A stretch of 22,091 bases of DNA from CALZJC01 sp041574955 (GCA_041574955.1 JBFGNS010000073.1:1-22091); one strand, 5' to 3'; positions 5,607 to 15,681 are shown, numbered from the stretch's first letter. Numbers and translations: made by a program. The notes: generated from the sequence alone by a model not told the origin.

Positions 5607-8003
5607 GTGCAGTCGCGTCGCGGCGCCAGGCGTCCAGGGTGGCGCCTCCGCAGCCTGCTGCCGGCCCTGGGCCTGGCCTGGGGCGCCGTGCCGCTGCCGG
5701 CGGCCGCCGTCGAGACCGTGCCAGCGGACGGCGACGGCGAGCTGAGCGGTCTGCCAGTGATCGAGATCGTGGTCGACGGCGCCGAGACCGTCGACCCGGC
5801 GACGGTGACCCACTACCTCGGGCTGCGCGTCGCGGAGCCGTACGAGCCGGCCGTGGTCGACCGCGGCATCCGCGAGCTGTGGCGTCGCGAGCTGGTCGAA
5901 CAGCTGGCGGTGGCTGCGCACGCGGTGGGCGGCGGCGTACGGATCGTGGTCACGCTGGCGGAAAGACCGCGGCTCGCGGCGATCGAGTACCGCGGGCTCG
6001 GCCGGCTCGGCGAGGACGCGGTCGCCCGCCTCGTGGCGAGCGAGGGAGTGCGGCTGGTGGCCGGCGAACCGCTGCGCCGGGGCGAGCTGGAGCGGTTGCG
6101 GGCGGCGCTCCAGGAGCTGTTCCGCCAGCGCGGCTTCCCGCTGGCGTCGGCCACGGCGGAGGTCGAGCCGGCCGGCACCGGTCACGTCCGGGTGGTGCTG
6201 ACGGTCGACGCCGGCGAGCGTCTGCGCGTGGCGGCGCTCGAGTTCGATGGCAACACCGCCTTCGGCGACGGAAGGCTGCGGCGCGCGGTGCGGGAGACGC
6301 GGCCGACCGGACCGGTGTCGCGGCCGCTGGGCCGCGACCGGTTCGACCGCGCGGCGCTGGCGCGCGACCTCGAGCGCGTGCGCGACCTCTACCGCCGTGC
6401 CGGCTACAAGGACGCCGAGCTGGGCGAGCCAAGCATCGAGCCCGTGGCGAGCGCCGCCGGCCGGCGGGTGTCGATCCGGGTGCCGGTAAGCGAGGGCCGG
6501 CGCTGGCGGCTCGGCGGCATCAGCTTCACCGGCAACCAGGCGTTCAGCGACGAGCGGCTGCTGGCGCGGTTCGAGCGTCCGGCCGCCGGCTGGCTGAGCT
6601 CGCGCCGCGTCGAGGAGGGCGTCGCGCGGGTGCGTGCCCTGTACCGGGGCGCCGGCCATCTCACGGCGCGGGTCGAGCCGTTGACGGTCGAGCGGCCGGG
6701 AGGCGTCGCCGACCTGGTGGTGCGCATCGCAGAGGGCGAGCGCTACCGGGTCGGCCGGGTCGAGATCGCCGGCAATAGCGAGACCCGCGACGAGGTCATC
6801 CGCCGCGAGCTGGCGGTGCGGGAAGGCGAGGTTCTCGACGCCGTCGCGCTGGAGCGGGGTCTCGAACGGCTCGGACGGCTCGGCTACTTCGAGCTCGACC
6901 CGGCGGCGCCGGTGGAGTTCGAGCTGGACGCCGAGTCGGCCACCGCCGACCTCACCCTGCGCGGCCACGAGGCCGACCCCACCCGCCTGTTCTTCGGCGG
7001 CGGTTACGGCGGGGGGGTGGGGCTGTTCGGCCAGGTGCAGTACTCCGACCGCAACTTCCTGGGCCGCGGCGAGACGCTGCGCGCCAGCGTGCAGGCCGGC
7101 AGCGACGTTGAGGTGGTGGAGGCCGGCTACCTCGTGCCGTGGTGGCTCGACCGCCCGCAGTCGCTCGGCTTCGAGCTGTTCGCCCGGCGCAACGACCGGG
7201 CCATCGCGGGCGGCGAGCGGATCGCCAGCGAAACCGCCGGCGCCCGGCTGAGCTGGAGCCGCCGCCTCGCCGGGTCCCAGTCGCTCGCCGTGACCGTCGG
7301 CCGGCAGCGGCTGGTGGACAGCCGGCGCCGCCCGGCCGGCGGCGACGAGCTGCTGCAGGCGCTCGAGCGCGACCTGGCGACGGCGCGCGTGACTCACCTG
7401 CTCGACCGCACCGACCGCCAGCTCGCGCCAAGCCGCGGCGTGCGGCTGCGCAGCTCGCTCGAGCTCGCCGGCGGCGCGCTGGGCGGCGACGGCGGCTACC
7501 TCGAGGCGCGGCTGGGGCTGAGCCTGTTCAGGCCGCTGACGCGCGGCCGGCGCGCGGTGGTGGCGCTCAACCTCGAGGGCGGCGGCGTGCGGCCGGTGGA
7601 CGGCGGCAGCCTGAGCTTCGCCGACCGTTTCAGCCTGGGTGGCGAGAACAGCGTACGGGGGTTCCGCGCCGGCTCGATCCTGGCGCGCGGCGACGGCGGC
7701 GAGCGGCTGTTCGACGCCGACGGCTTCCAGCTCGGCGGGGACCGCTTCCTGGAGGCCAGCCTGGAGCTCCAGCTGGCGCTCACCGACTGGCTGCGGCTGG
7801 TGGCGTTCACCGACGCCGGCCGGGTGTGGGCCGAGGGCCAGCGGTTCGATCTCGCCGGCCTGCGCCGCTCGGCCGGGCTCGAGCTGCGGGTGACCACGCC
7901 ACTGGCGCCGCATCCGCTGCGCCTGATCTGGGCCCACAACCTCGACCCGCTCGACGGCGACGCCTTCGACAGCTTCCAGGTGGGCTTCGGCGTGAGTTTT
8001 TGA
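5607..8003 (+). CDS. bamA: Outer-membrane protein assembly factor BamA (Omp85 family)
   Basis: About 798 residues, typical of BamA. GTG at 5607 is chosen because it is followed by a basic N-region and a hydrophobic signal peptide (LLPALGLAWGAVPLPAAA); the frame is open back to 5274, and TTG at 5589 is an alternative with no clear ribosome site. Five POTRA-like repeats follow over residues ~50-450, each with the alternation of a G-N or similar turn and a helix pair (for example FDGNTAFGD, FTGNQAFSD, IAGNSETRD). The rest is a beta-barrel with the Omp85 signature VRGF at residues 683-686, and the chain ends in Phe, the C-terminal signal of outer-membrane barrels. BamA folds barrel proteins into the outer membrane. 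A TamA-like relative is possible, but five POTRAs favour BamA. The usual neighbour skp/ompH is not adjacent. Confidence 0.87.
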   Translation: MQSRRGARRPGWRLRSLLPALGLAWGAVPLPAAAVETVPADGDGELSGLPVIEIVVDGAETVDPATVTHYLGLRVAEPYEPAVVDRGIRELWRRELVEQLAVAAHAVGGGVRIVVTLAERPRLAAIEYRGLGRLGEDAVARLVASEGVRLVAGEPLRRGELERLRAALQELFRQRGFPLASATAEVEPAGTGHVRVVLTVDAGERLRVAALEFDGNTAFGDGRLRRAVRETRPTGPVSRPLGRDRFDRAALARDLERVRDLYRRAGYKDAELGEPSIEPVASAAGRRVSIRVPVSEGRRWRLGGISFTGNQAFSDERLLARFERPAAGWLSSRRVEEGVARVRALYRGAGHLTARVEPLTVERPGGVADLVVRIAEGERYRVGRVEIAGNSETRDEVIRRELAVREGEVLDAVALERGLERLGRLGYFELDPAAPVEFELDAESATADLTLRGHEADPTRLFFGGGYGGGVGLFGQVQYSDRNFLGRGETLRASVQAGSDVEVVEAGYLVPWWLDRPQSLGFELFARRNDRAIAGGERIASETAGARLSWSRRLAGSQSLAVTVGRQRLVDSRRRPAGGDELLQALERDLATARVTHLLDRTDRQLAPSRGVRLRSSLELAGGALGGDGGYLEARLGLSLFRPLTRGRRAVVALNLEGGGVRPVDGGSLSFADRFSLGGENSVRGFRAGSILARGDGGERLFDADGFQLGGDRFLEASLELQLALTDWLRLVAFTDAGRVWAEGQRFDLAGLRRSAGLELRVTTPLAPHPLRLIWAHNLDPLDGDAFDSFQVGFGVSF

Positions 8004-8017
8004 AGCCCGGTGCTACC

Positions 8018-8971
8018 ATGCCGCCCCTGATGCGGCAGCGAGTCCTGGGTGCGCTGGCCATCTGCCTGGCCGCTTCCCTGTGGGGGCTCGACGGCGTGGT
8101 GCTGACCCCGCGGCTGGTTGGCCTGGACGTGCCGTTCGTGGTGTTCCTGCTGCACGCCGTACCGTTCCTGCTGATGCAGCCGGTGCTCGGCGGCGCCTAC
8201 CGCGCGCTGGGTCGGCTGGCGCCGGCCGACTGGGTCGTGCTGGCGCTGGTGGCGACCACCGGCGGCATCCTGGGCACCTACGCCATCGTCAAGGCGCTGT
8301 TCCTGGTCGATTTCCGGCAGCTCAGCGTGGTGGTGCTGCTGCAGAAGCTGCAGCCGGTGTTCGCCATCGTGCTGGCGGCGGTGCTGCTGCGTGAGCGGAT
8401 CTCGGCGCGCTTCGCTCGGCGCGCCGCTCTGGCGCTGGCCGGGGCCTATCTGCTGACCTTCGGCTTGAGCTGGCCGGACACCGCCGCCGGCGGCGCGCGG
8501 GCGGCGGTCTGGGCGGTGGTGGCGGCGGCTTCGTTCGGCTCCGCCACGGTGCTCGGCAAGCGCCTGCTCGGGGTGCTGGACTTCCGCCACGCCACCTTCG
8601 GCCGCTACGGCCTGACCTCGCTGATCGCCCTCGGCGTGCTGCTGGCGGGTGGCCGGGGGGTGCCGCTCGAGCGCGTCGAGCCGGGCCAGTGGCTGGTGGT
8701 GCTGACCATCGGCCTGACCACCGGCAGCGGCGCGATCTTCCTCTACTACTATGGTCTCAGCCGGGTGCGAGCGGTGGTGTCGGCGGTCTGCGAGCTCTGC
8801 CTGCCGCTGGCCGCTGTGGTGCTCGACTACTGGATCAACGGCTCGCGTCTGGGCGCCTGGCAGTGGGTGGGGGCGGCGCTGCTGGTGAGTGCCATCCTGC
8901 TGGTGTCGCTGCGCAGCGGCCGCGGCGCGGCCGCGGCGGGGCACGCCGGCGTCGGGCCGCCGCAGCGCTGA
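8018..8971 (+). CDS. DMT-superfamily (EamA-like) transporter
   Basis: A 317-residue inner-membrane protein with about ten hydrophobic helices in two repeated EamA halves. It begins LAICLAASLWGLDGVVLTPRL, with the typical early SLWG motif; the helix-4 region has LQKLQPVFAIVLAAVLLRERIS, the characteristic P and E pair of EamA carriers. The second half shows GSGAIFLYYYGLSRVRA and CELCLPLAAVVLDYW. Such carriers export metabolites or take up small solutes; the substrate cannot be assigned. ATG at 8018 is used, with ATG at 8030 in the same frame as an alternative; neither has a good ribosome site. It starts 14 bases after bamA and so is probably in the same transcript. Confidence 0.88.
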   Translation: MPPLMRQRVLGALAICLAASLWGLDGVVLTPRLVGLDVPFVVFLLHAVPFLLMQPVLGGAYRALGRLAPADWVVLALVATTGGILGTYAIVKALFLVDFRQLSVVVLLQKLQPVFAIVLAAVLLRERISARFARRAALALAGAYLLTFGLSWPDTAAGGARAAVWAVVAAASFGSATVLGKRLLGVLDFRHATFGRYGLTSLIALGVLLAGGRGVPLERVEPGQWLVVLTIGLTTGSGAIFLYYYGLSRVRAVVSAVCELCLPLAAVVLDYWINGSRLGAWQWVGAALLVSAILLVSLRSGRGAAAAGHAGVGPPQR

Positions 8972-9005
8972 CGGGGGCGGAACCGGCTGACTCCGGGCGC
9001 GGTCT

Positions 9006-12000
9006 ATGCTGATGGCGATGGGCGTTTCGCGCACGGATCGGACGGCAGCCGGGCGGTGTCGCGGCCGGCCGGCCGGCCGGCTGGCTGCCGCTGGCGTCGC
9101 GGTCCTCCTCTCGGCGTCGGCGCTCGGCTGTGGCCGGGCCGGCGGAGCGCCCTCGCCCGCCGTCGCGCAGCCGCCCCCGCCCGCCGGCCCGGCGGCCGCC
9201 GATCGGCCCGCCGACACCGGCACGCCGCCGCCGGGCTGGGCGGCGGTCGAGACGCTGATCGAAGAGCGCCGCTACCGGGCGGCGCTGGAGCTGGTCGCCG
9301 AGATGCGGCGGCGAGCCGAGGCCGGTGGCGACGAGGCGGAGTGGGCGCGAGCCCTGGTGCGCGAGATCGAGCTGCTGACCGGGCTCGACGGCTTCGAGAC
9401 GGCGGTCGGCCACCTGCGGGAGGCGGCGTGGCCGCCGTCGCCGGTCTACCGGACGGTGCTCGAGCTGTACTACGCGCGCACCCTGACGAACTACCTCCAG
9501 GTCTATGGCTGGCAGATCGCCAACCGCGAAAGCGTGGCTTCGGCGGACGAGCTCGACCTGCGGCAGTGGAGCCGGGAGAGGATCCTCGCCGAGATCGACA
9601 CCGCTTTCGAGCGGCTGTGGCAGCGCCGGCAGGCGTGGGGCGCGCGGCCGCTCGGCGCCCTGGCCGAGTTCTTCGAGGCCGGCGGCTATCCGACGCGGGT
9701 GCGCGGCACGCTGCGCGATGCGGTGAGCTACCTGTGGGCGGAGCAGCTCGCCGACAGCTCGTGGTGGAGCCCGGCCGAGTCCAACCGGGTCCACCGGCTC
9801 GAGCTGACGCGCCTGATCGGCGGCGCGCCGGCGGCCGCCGGCGAGCACCCGCTGGCGCGGCTGGCGGCGGTGCTGGGGGATCTCGAGGCCTGGCACCGCG
9901 CCGCCGGCCGGCCGGCGGCGGCGTTCGAGGCGCGCCGCGAGCGGCTGGCGCTGCTGTGGGTCGCCTTCGACCGCGACGACGACCGGGAGAAAATCCGGGG
10001 CGCCCTCGAAGCGGCGCTCGACCGGCTCGGCCGCGGCGACCGGTGGTGGTCGTTCGGCCAGGCCCAGCTCGCCGAATGGCTCGAGCAGGGCACCGCCCCC
10101 GACGCCCTGGTGCGCGCGCGCCTGGCGGCGCTGGCGGGGGTCGAAGCCCACCCGGGCTCGCTCGGCGGCCGCCGCTGCCGGCAGATCGTGGCGGCCATCG
10201 AGGCGCCCGACTACCAGCTCGCCGCGATGGCCTCCGACGGGCTCGGCCGCCGCTCGATCGAGGTCTCCCACCGCAACCTCGAAGCGCTCTGGTTCCGGGC
10301 CTACCGGCTCGACCCGATGCCCGCCATCGAGGCGGCGGCACCCGACCGCTTCCTGCTGCCCGGCGCCGAAGAGGCGGCGGAGCTGCTGGCCGCCGGCGAG
10401 CCGGTGGCCGAGTGGCGGGTCGAGCTACCGCCGACGCCCGACTTTCGGCAACGCACGACCTACGTCGTGCCGGCGGTCGACCGGCCGGGCCTCTACCTGG
10501 TGGCGGTCTCGGCGCGCCGCGATTTCGCCGAGACCGGCAACCGCAGGGCGGCGGTGCGGCTGGTGCTCGGTGACCTGGTTCTGGTGACTCGCCCGCTGGC
10601 CGACCGCCTGGAGGTGGAGGTGAGGTCGGGCGCCGGCGGCGGCCCGCTGACCGGCGTGGACGTCCGCCTCTACCGCTACGACTGGCAGAACGGCCACCGG
10701 TTGGCGGCCAGCCGCCGGTCCGACGAGGCGGGGATCGCGGTCTTCGATCGCGGGCGCTGGCGGCGCGGCGGCTACTTCCTGCTGGCGCGGCGCGGCGACG
10801 AGCTGGCGCTCGAGACGAGCTACCTGGACCTCGGCCGCCGCCGGCCGCCGCGCCAGCGGCCGGCGGCGCTGGTGTTCACCGACCGCACCGTCTACCGCCC
10901 GGGGCAGAGCGTGCTGTGGAAGATCGTCGCCTACGGCGGCGACGGCGAGTCCGGCCGCTTCGCCACGCTGGCGGACCGCCGGCTGACCGTCGAGCTGGTG
11001 GACGCCAACGGCGAGGTGGTGGCCGAGCGCGCCGTCGTCACCAACCCGCACGGCACGGCGTCCGGGGAGTTCGAGCTGCCGTACGGGCGGCTGCTCGGCG
11101 GCTGGTGGCTGCGCACCTCGCTCGGCGGCGGCAGCGGCATCCGAGTCGAGGAGTACAAGCGGCCCACCTTCGAGGTGACCATCGCCGAGCCGGCGGCGGC
11201 GCTGCGCCTCAACCGGCCGGCCGAGCTCACCGGCGAGGCGCGCTACTACTTCGGCCTGCCGGTATCCGCCGGCAGGGCCACCTGGCGGGTCACCCGCGAG
11301 CCGCTGCCGGCGCCGTGGCGCCACTGGATCGCGCCGCCGGTGCCGGCGCCGGCCGAGACGGTGGCGGCGGGCGAGGCCAGCCTGGCGCCCGACGGCTCGT
11401 TCACCGTCGCCTTCACGCCGGAGGCCGACGAGCGGGCCGCCGCCGAGGGCGCCAGCTACCACTACCGGCTCAGCGTCGAGGTCACCGACGAGGGCGGCGA
11501 GACCCGCTCAGCCGAGCGCGGCTTCCGGCTGGGGTTCGCCGCGGTGGAGGCGGAGATCGAGCTGGCGGGCGGCTTTCAGCTGGCCGGCGAGCCGGCGTTC
11601 GCCACCGTCCACCGGCGCGACCTCGACGGCGCTCCGCGTGCCGGCGGCGGCAGCTGGCGGCTGCTCGAGGTCGACCAGCCGGCGCGCGCCCTGCTGCCCG
11701 CCGAGCAGCCGCTGCCGCCCGAAGGCGCCGGGGACGCCCGGTTGCGCCCGCGCTGGGACCCGGGGATGCGGGTCGAGGCGGTGATGGCCGGCTGGCCCGA
11801 CGGAGGCGAGCTGCTGCGTGGCGAGCTCGAGCACGGCGACGGCGGTGCGGCGCAGCTGCGCCTGCCGGCGCTGTCGCCGGGCGTCTACCGGCTGCGCTAC
11901 GAAACGCGCGATGCGTGGGGCGTCGCCGCCGAGGCGGCGCGCGAGCTGGTGGTCGCCGCGCCGGGCCGGACGCCGCTGGCGCTGCCGGCGGTGCTGCGCG

Positions 12001-15000
12001 CGGAGCGCGGCGAGGTGGCGGTGGGAGACAGCCTCAGGCTGCTGGTGCACTCGGCACTGCCCGGCCAGCAGCTGGTGCTGGAGCTGCTGCGCGGCCACCG
12101 GCGGCTCGAGCGGCGGGTGCTCGACTCGGCCGCCGGTGCGCACGTCGTGGAGCTGCCGATCACCGCCGAGCACCGCGGCGGGCTGGGTGTGAGGCTCACA
12201 GCGCTGCGCGATCACCAGCTCATGGCGCTCACCACCGCGGTGACGGTGCCGTGGGACGACAAGCGGCTCGGCCTCGGCTTCGCGACCTTCCGCGACCGGC
12301 TGGAGCCGGGCGGCAGGGAGCGCTGGCGGGTGACCGTGCGCGGCGCCGACGAGGCGGCCCTGGCGGCCGGCGCCGCCGAGCTGCTGGCCTACATGTACGA
12401 CCGCAGCCTCGACCTGTTCGCTCCCCACTCGCCACCCGATCCGCTGGCCCTCTACCCGGTGTGGGGAGCGCCGACGACGCCGCTGGCGACGCTCGGCAGC
12501 GCCGGCGAGATGTGGCGGGACGGCGGCTGGCGGGTGGCGCCGGACGCTCCGCGGCCCGGCGCCGATCGGCTCCGGTTTCTTCCCGGCGGTGGCATCGGCG
12601 GACCCGGCCGCGTCGGCGGGCCGCCGCCGGCGGCGCCGCTGGCGCTCCGCCATCAGGCACCGATCCTCATGGAGGCGGCGGCCGACGAGGCTCGCGCCAG
12701 CGGGTTGGTCGCGGCCGAGAAGCCGCCTGCCGGTGAACCGGCGCCGCCGCGCGAGCTGCGCAGCGAGTTCGCCGAGACCGCGTTCTGGCTGCCGCACCTG
12801 GTGCTCGGCGCCGACGGGGCGGTGGCGTTCGAGTTCACCGTGCCCGACTCGGTCACCGAGTGGACCGTCTGGGTGCACGCCATCACCCGCGACCTGGCGG
12901 CGGGGTCGCTGTCGCGCCAGGCGCGCTCGCTCAAGGAGCTGATGGTGCGGCCGTACCTGCCGCGCTTCCTGCGCCAGGGCGACCGCGCCGTGGTCCAGGT
13001 GGTGGTCAACAACGCCACCGCCGGGCCGCTCGCCGGCACGCTCGACTTCGACCTGCGGGATCCCGACAGCGGCGCCAGCCTGCTGGCCGAGTTCGGCGTC
13101 GATCCGGAGACCGCCGCGGCGGTGCCGTTCGAGGTCGCCGCCGGCGGCACCACCGAGCTGGCGTTCGAGCTGACGGCGCCGGTGGCGCGGCTGGGCGAGG
13201 TGGCGGTGCGCGCCGAGGCCAGCGCCGGCGAGCTGTCGGACGGCGAGCTGCGTCCGCTGCCGCTGCTGCCGGGCAGGCTGCAGCTGGCGCAGTCGCGGTT
13301 CGCGGCGCTCACCGGCGGCGAGCAGCGGCGGCTCGAGCTGCCGGACCTGGCAGCCGCCGCCGGCGATCCCGGGCTCGTCCACGAGCGGCTGGTGGTGACC
13401 CTCGACGGGCAGCTGTTCACCAGCGTCCTGCGCTCGCTGCCGTACCTTGTCGACTACCCGTTCGAGTGCACCGAGCAGACGCTCAACCGGTTCCTGTCGG
13501 CGGGCATCCTGGCGGAGGTCTACGGCGAGCACCCGGCGGTGGCGCGGCTGGCGCGGCGGCTGGCGGACCGCGACAGCCGGTTCGAGCCGTGGGAAGCGGC
13601 CGACCCCAACCGGCGGATGGCGCTCGAGGAGACTCCTTGGCGGGTTGCGGCGCGCGGCGGCAGCGAGCCTTCCGAGCGGCTGGTCCGGCTGCTCGAGCCG
13701 CGCGTGGCGCGCGGCAACCGGCGCGCCGCGCTGGCCAGGCTGGCGCGCTCGCAGGCCGCCGCCGGCGGCTTCCCCTGGTGGCCGGGCGGGCCGCCTTCGC
13801 CCTACATGACGCTGTACGTGCTGAGCGGCCTGGCGCGGGCTCTCGAGTTCGGTGTCGAGGTGCCGAAGGAGCTCAGCGTGCGCGGCTGGAGCTACCTTGA
13901 CCGGCAGTGGCGCGACGAGCTGTCGCGCGAGCCGGCGGGCGACTGCTGCTGGCAGCTGGTGACCTACCTCAACTACGTGCTGTCGGCCTACCCCGACGAC
14001 AGCTGGACCGGCGGGGTGTTCTCGAACGACGACCGGCAGCGCATGCTGGAGGCGTCGTACCGGCGGTGGCGCGACCACCCGCCGCTGCTCAAGGGCTATC
14101 TGGCCCTGACGCTGACGCGCGCCGGACGCCGCGACGACGCCATGCGGGTTTTCGAGTCGCTGCTCGACTCGGCCCGCACCGATCCCGACCTCGGCACCTA
14201 CTGGGCGCCCGAGGAACGCGCCTGGCTGTGGTACAACGACACCGTCGAGGGTCACGCCTTCGCCCTGCGCACCCTCACCGAGCTGGCGCCCGACGACCCG
14301 CGTCGTCACGGTCTGGTGCAGTGGCTGATGCTCAACAAGCAGCTCAACCACTGGAAGTCGACCCGTGCCACCGCGGAGGTGGTCTACGCCCTGGTCCACC
14401 ACCTCGAGCGCGAAGGGCTGCTGGGGCAGAGCGAGTCGGCGACGGTGAATCTCGGGCCGCGCTCCTGGACGGTCGGCTTCGCGCCCGACGAGCTGGCGCC
14501 TGCCATCGAGCCGCCGGCGCCCGGCGGCCAGCCCAACCAGATCGTGGTGCCCGGACCGGAGGTCGATCCCGCCACCATGGCGAGCGTGGTGGTCCGACAG
14601 CACACCCGCGCGCTGCTGTTCGCCTCGGTCACCTGGCAGTTCTCGACCGACCGGCTGCCGGCCGAGGCGCGGGGCGACCTGTTCCGGGTCGAGCGGCGGT
14701 ACTACCGGCGCCGCCACGACGGCCGGGAGTGGCGGCTCGAGCCGCTCGGCGAGGGCGACGCGGTGGCGGTCGGCGACGGCGTCGAGGTCCAGCTCTCGAT
14801 CTCCGCCCGTCACGCCGCCGAGTACGTCCATCTGCGCGACCCGCGCGGTGCCGGCTTCGAGCCCGAGAGCCTCACCTCGGGCTACCGCTGGGACCAGGGG
14901 CTGGGCCGCTACGAGGAGGTGCGCGACAGCGGCACCAGCTTCTTCTTCGACTGGCTGCCGGCGGGCGAGTACACCCTGCGCTACCGGCTGCGCGCCGCCA

Positions 15001-15098
15001 CCGCCGGCAGCTTCCGGGCAGCGCCAGCCGTCCTGCAGTCGATGTACGCCCCCGAGTTCACCGCCTACTCGGCGGGCGCCAGGCTGCGGGTCGAGTAG
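9006..15098 (+). CDS. Bacterial alpha-2-macroglobulin family lipoprotein with thioester
   Basis: A 2030-residue protein. The N-terminus is a lipoprotein signal with lipobox SALGC (Cys42), followed by a Pro/Ala-rich linker. Residues ~75-400 are helical and TPR-like. At ~620-640 comes FTDRTVYRPGQSV, the MG2 domain hallmark, then further macroglobulin beta-domains. A Gly/Pro/Ala-rich segment near 1190-1255 may be the bait region, followed by the A2M domain (FWLPHLVLGADG, then WTVWVHAITRD). The thioester motif is CTEQ at 1488-1491, in the alpha/alpha-toroid domain. Bacterial alpha-2-macroglobulins sit in the periplasm and trap foreign proteases covalently. They often pair with penicillin-binding protein 1C; no pbpC is seen here. 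ATGs at 9006, 9012 and 9018 are all possible; no strong ribosome site decides. Confidence 0.92.
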   Translation: MLMAMGVSRTDRTAAGRCRGRPAGRLAAAGVAVLLSASALGCGRAGGAPSPAVAQPPPPAGPAAADRPADTGTPPPGWAAVETLIEERRYRAALELVAEMRRRAEAGGDEAEWARALVREIELLTGLDGFETAVGHLREAAWPPSPVYRTVLELYYARTLTNYLQVYGWQIANRESVASADELDLRQWSRERILAEIDTAFERLWQRRQAWGARPLGALAEFFEAGGYPTRVRGTLRDAVSYLWAEQLADSSWWSPAESNRVHRLELTRLIGGAPAAAGEHPLARLAAVLGDLEAWHRAAGRPAAAFEARRERLALLWVAFDRDDDREKIRGALEAALDRLGRGDRWWSFGQAQLAEWLEQGTAPDALVRARLAALAGVEAHPGSLGGRRCRQIVAAIEAPDYQLAAMASDGLGRRSIEVSHRNLEALWFRAYRLDPMPAIEAAAPDRFLLPGAEEAAELLAAGEPVAEWRVELPPTPDFRQRTTYVVPAVDRPGLYLVAVSARRDFAETGNRRAAVRLVLGDLVLVTRPLADRLEVEVRSGAGGGPLTGVDVRLYRYDWQNGHRLAASRRSDEAGIAVFDRGRWRRGGYFLLARRGDELALETSYLDLGRRRPPRQRPAALVFTDRTVYRPGQSVLWKIVAYGGDGESGRFATLADRRLTVELVDANGEVVAERAVVTNPHGTASGEFELPYGRLLGGWWLRTSLGGGSGIRVEEYKRPTFEVTIAEPAAALRLNRPAELTGEARYYFGLPVSAGRATWRVTREPLPAPWRHWIAPPVPAPAETVAAGEASLAPDGSFTVAFTPEADERAAAEGASYHYRLSVEVTDEGGETRSAERGFRLGFAAVEAEIELAGGFQLAGEPAFATVHRRDLDGAPRAGGGSWRLLEVDQPARALLPAEQPLPPEGAGDARLRPRWDPGMRVEAVMAGWPDGGELLRGELEHGDGGAAQLRLPALSPGVYRLRYETRDAWGVAAEAARELVVAAPGRTPLALPAVLRAERGEVAVGDSLRLLVHSALPGQQLVLELLRGHRRLERRVLDSAAGAHVVELPITAEHRGGLGVRLTALRDHQLMALTTAVTVPWDDKRLGLGFATFRDRLEPGGRERWRVTVRGADEAALAAGAAELLAYMYDRSLDLFAPHSPPDPLALYPVWGAPTTPLATLGSAGEMWRDGGWRVAPDAPRPGADRLRFLPGGGIGGPGRVGGPPPAAPLALRHQAPILMEAAADEARASGLVAAEKPPAGEPAPPRELRSEFAETAFWLPHLVLGADGAVAFEFTVPDSVTEWTVWVHAITRDLAAGSLSRQARSLKELMVRPYLPRFLRQGDRAVVQVVVNNATAGPLAGTLDFDLRDPDSGASLLAEFGVDPETAAAVPFEVAAGGTTELAFELTAPVARLGEVAVRAEASAGELSDGELRPLPLLPGRLQLAQSRFAALTGGEQRRLELPDLAAAAGDPGLVHERLVVTLDGQLFTSVLRSLPYLVDYPFECTEQTLNRFLSAGILAEVYGEHPAVARLARRLADRDSRFEPWEAADPNRRMALEETPWRVAARGGSEPSERLVRLLEPRVARGNRRAALARLARSQAAAGGFPWWPGGPPSPYMTLYVLSGLARALEFGVEVPKELSVRGWSYLDRQWRDELSREPAGDCCWQLVTYLNYVLSAYPDDSWTGGVFSNDDRQRMLEASYRRWRDHPPLLKGYLALTLTRAGRRDDAMRVFESLLDSARTDPDLGTYWAPEERAWLWYNDTVEGHAFALRTLTELAPDDPRRHGLVQWLMLNKQLNHWKSTRATAEVVYALVHHLEREGLLGQSESATVNLGPRSWTVGFAPDELAPAIEPPAPGGQPNQIVVPGPEVDPATMASVVVRQHTRALLFASVTWQFSTDRLPAEARGDLFRVERRYYRRRHDGREWRLEPLGEGDAVAVGDGVEVQLSISARHAAEYVHLRDPRGAGFEPESLTSGYRWDQGLGRYEEVRDSGTSFFFDWLPAGEYTLRYRLRAATAGSFRAAPAVLQSMYAPEFTAYSAGARLRVE

Positions 15099-15184
15099 CC
15101 GCGCTCCGTCATGCGGCGCGCCGCCGCCCGCCTGCTCCGGTGTGAGACGATGGCGCGAACCCTGGCGAGGGAAAGGAGGCGGCG

Positions 15185-15667
15185 GTGAAGACCGAGCTGC
15201 AAGCGAGCGTGGTTCTGGCGGTGCTGGTGGGGCTGCTGTCGGTGGTGGTCGAGGTGAGTGGGCTGAACCGCAACTTCCTCGCCTCCCAGCTGGTGTTCCT
15301 GGCCGGGGCCATCGCGATCAACGTGGCGGTGGTGTTCTGGGCGCTCAGCCGGCACTGCGCCCAGAGCGACTACGGGCGCCAGCTGGCGCGCTCGGCGGCG
15401 ATCGGAGTGGTGGGCGGCGCGCTGGTGGTGGTGGTCTCCTGGCTGCTGCTGGCGGTGGTCTTCCCCGGCTCGATCGACACGATGCGGCAGGCGGCGATCG
15501 ACTACATGAGCGCCAGCGGCATGCCTCAGGACGAGGTCGACCGGCAGATGGAGGCGATCGGCAGGGCGACGCCGCTCAGCCAGTCGCTGCCGGGCGGTGT
15601 CGGCACGCTGGTCACCAGCGTCGTGGCCGGCGCCGTCATCGCTCTCTTCCAGCGCCGCAAGGCCTGA
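15185..15667 (+). CDS. Membrane protein, DUF4199-like
   Basis: A 160-residue protein with four hydrophobic segments near residues 6-26, 36-56, 74-96 and 135-155. The start GTG at 15185 is well supported by AGGAGG at about 15174-15179. Between the third and fourth segments lies a polar stretch (TMRQAAIDYMSASGMPQDEVDRQM) of the type seen between the last helices of DUF4199 proteins. Function is not known for that family. It follows the macroglobulin gene by 86 bases and ends 10 bases from the convergent gene on the other strand. The family call rests on the helix layout and the MxxxG-M-P pattern, not a search. Confidence 0.8.
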   Translation: MKTELQASVVLAVLVGLLSVVVEVSGLNRNFLASQLVFLAGAIAINVAVVFWALSRHCAQSDYGRQLARSAAIGVVGGALVVVVSWLLLAVVFPGSIDTMRQAAIDYMSASGMPQDEVDRQMEAIGRATPLSQSLPGGVGTLVTSVVAGAVIALFQRRKA

Positions 15668-15681
15668 GCGCGCGATCTCAG
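15664..15681. terminator. Small inverted repeat across two convergent stop codons
   Basis: CTGAG (15664-15668) and CTCAG (15677-15681) form a 5-pair inverted repeat with an 8-base loop. Each arm contains the stop codon of one of the two convergent genes. The stem is short and without T-runs, so a bidirectional terminator is only a weak possibility. Confidence 0.25.

Noticed and set aside
11508..14831. A 1107-codon ORF on the minus strand
   Set aside because: It is antisense to the well-supported macroglobulin gene, and its composition is that of a shadow frame in GC-rich DNA.
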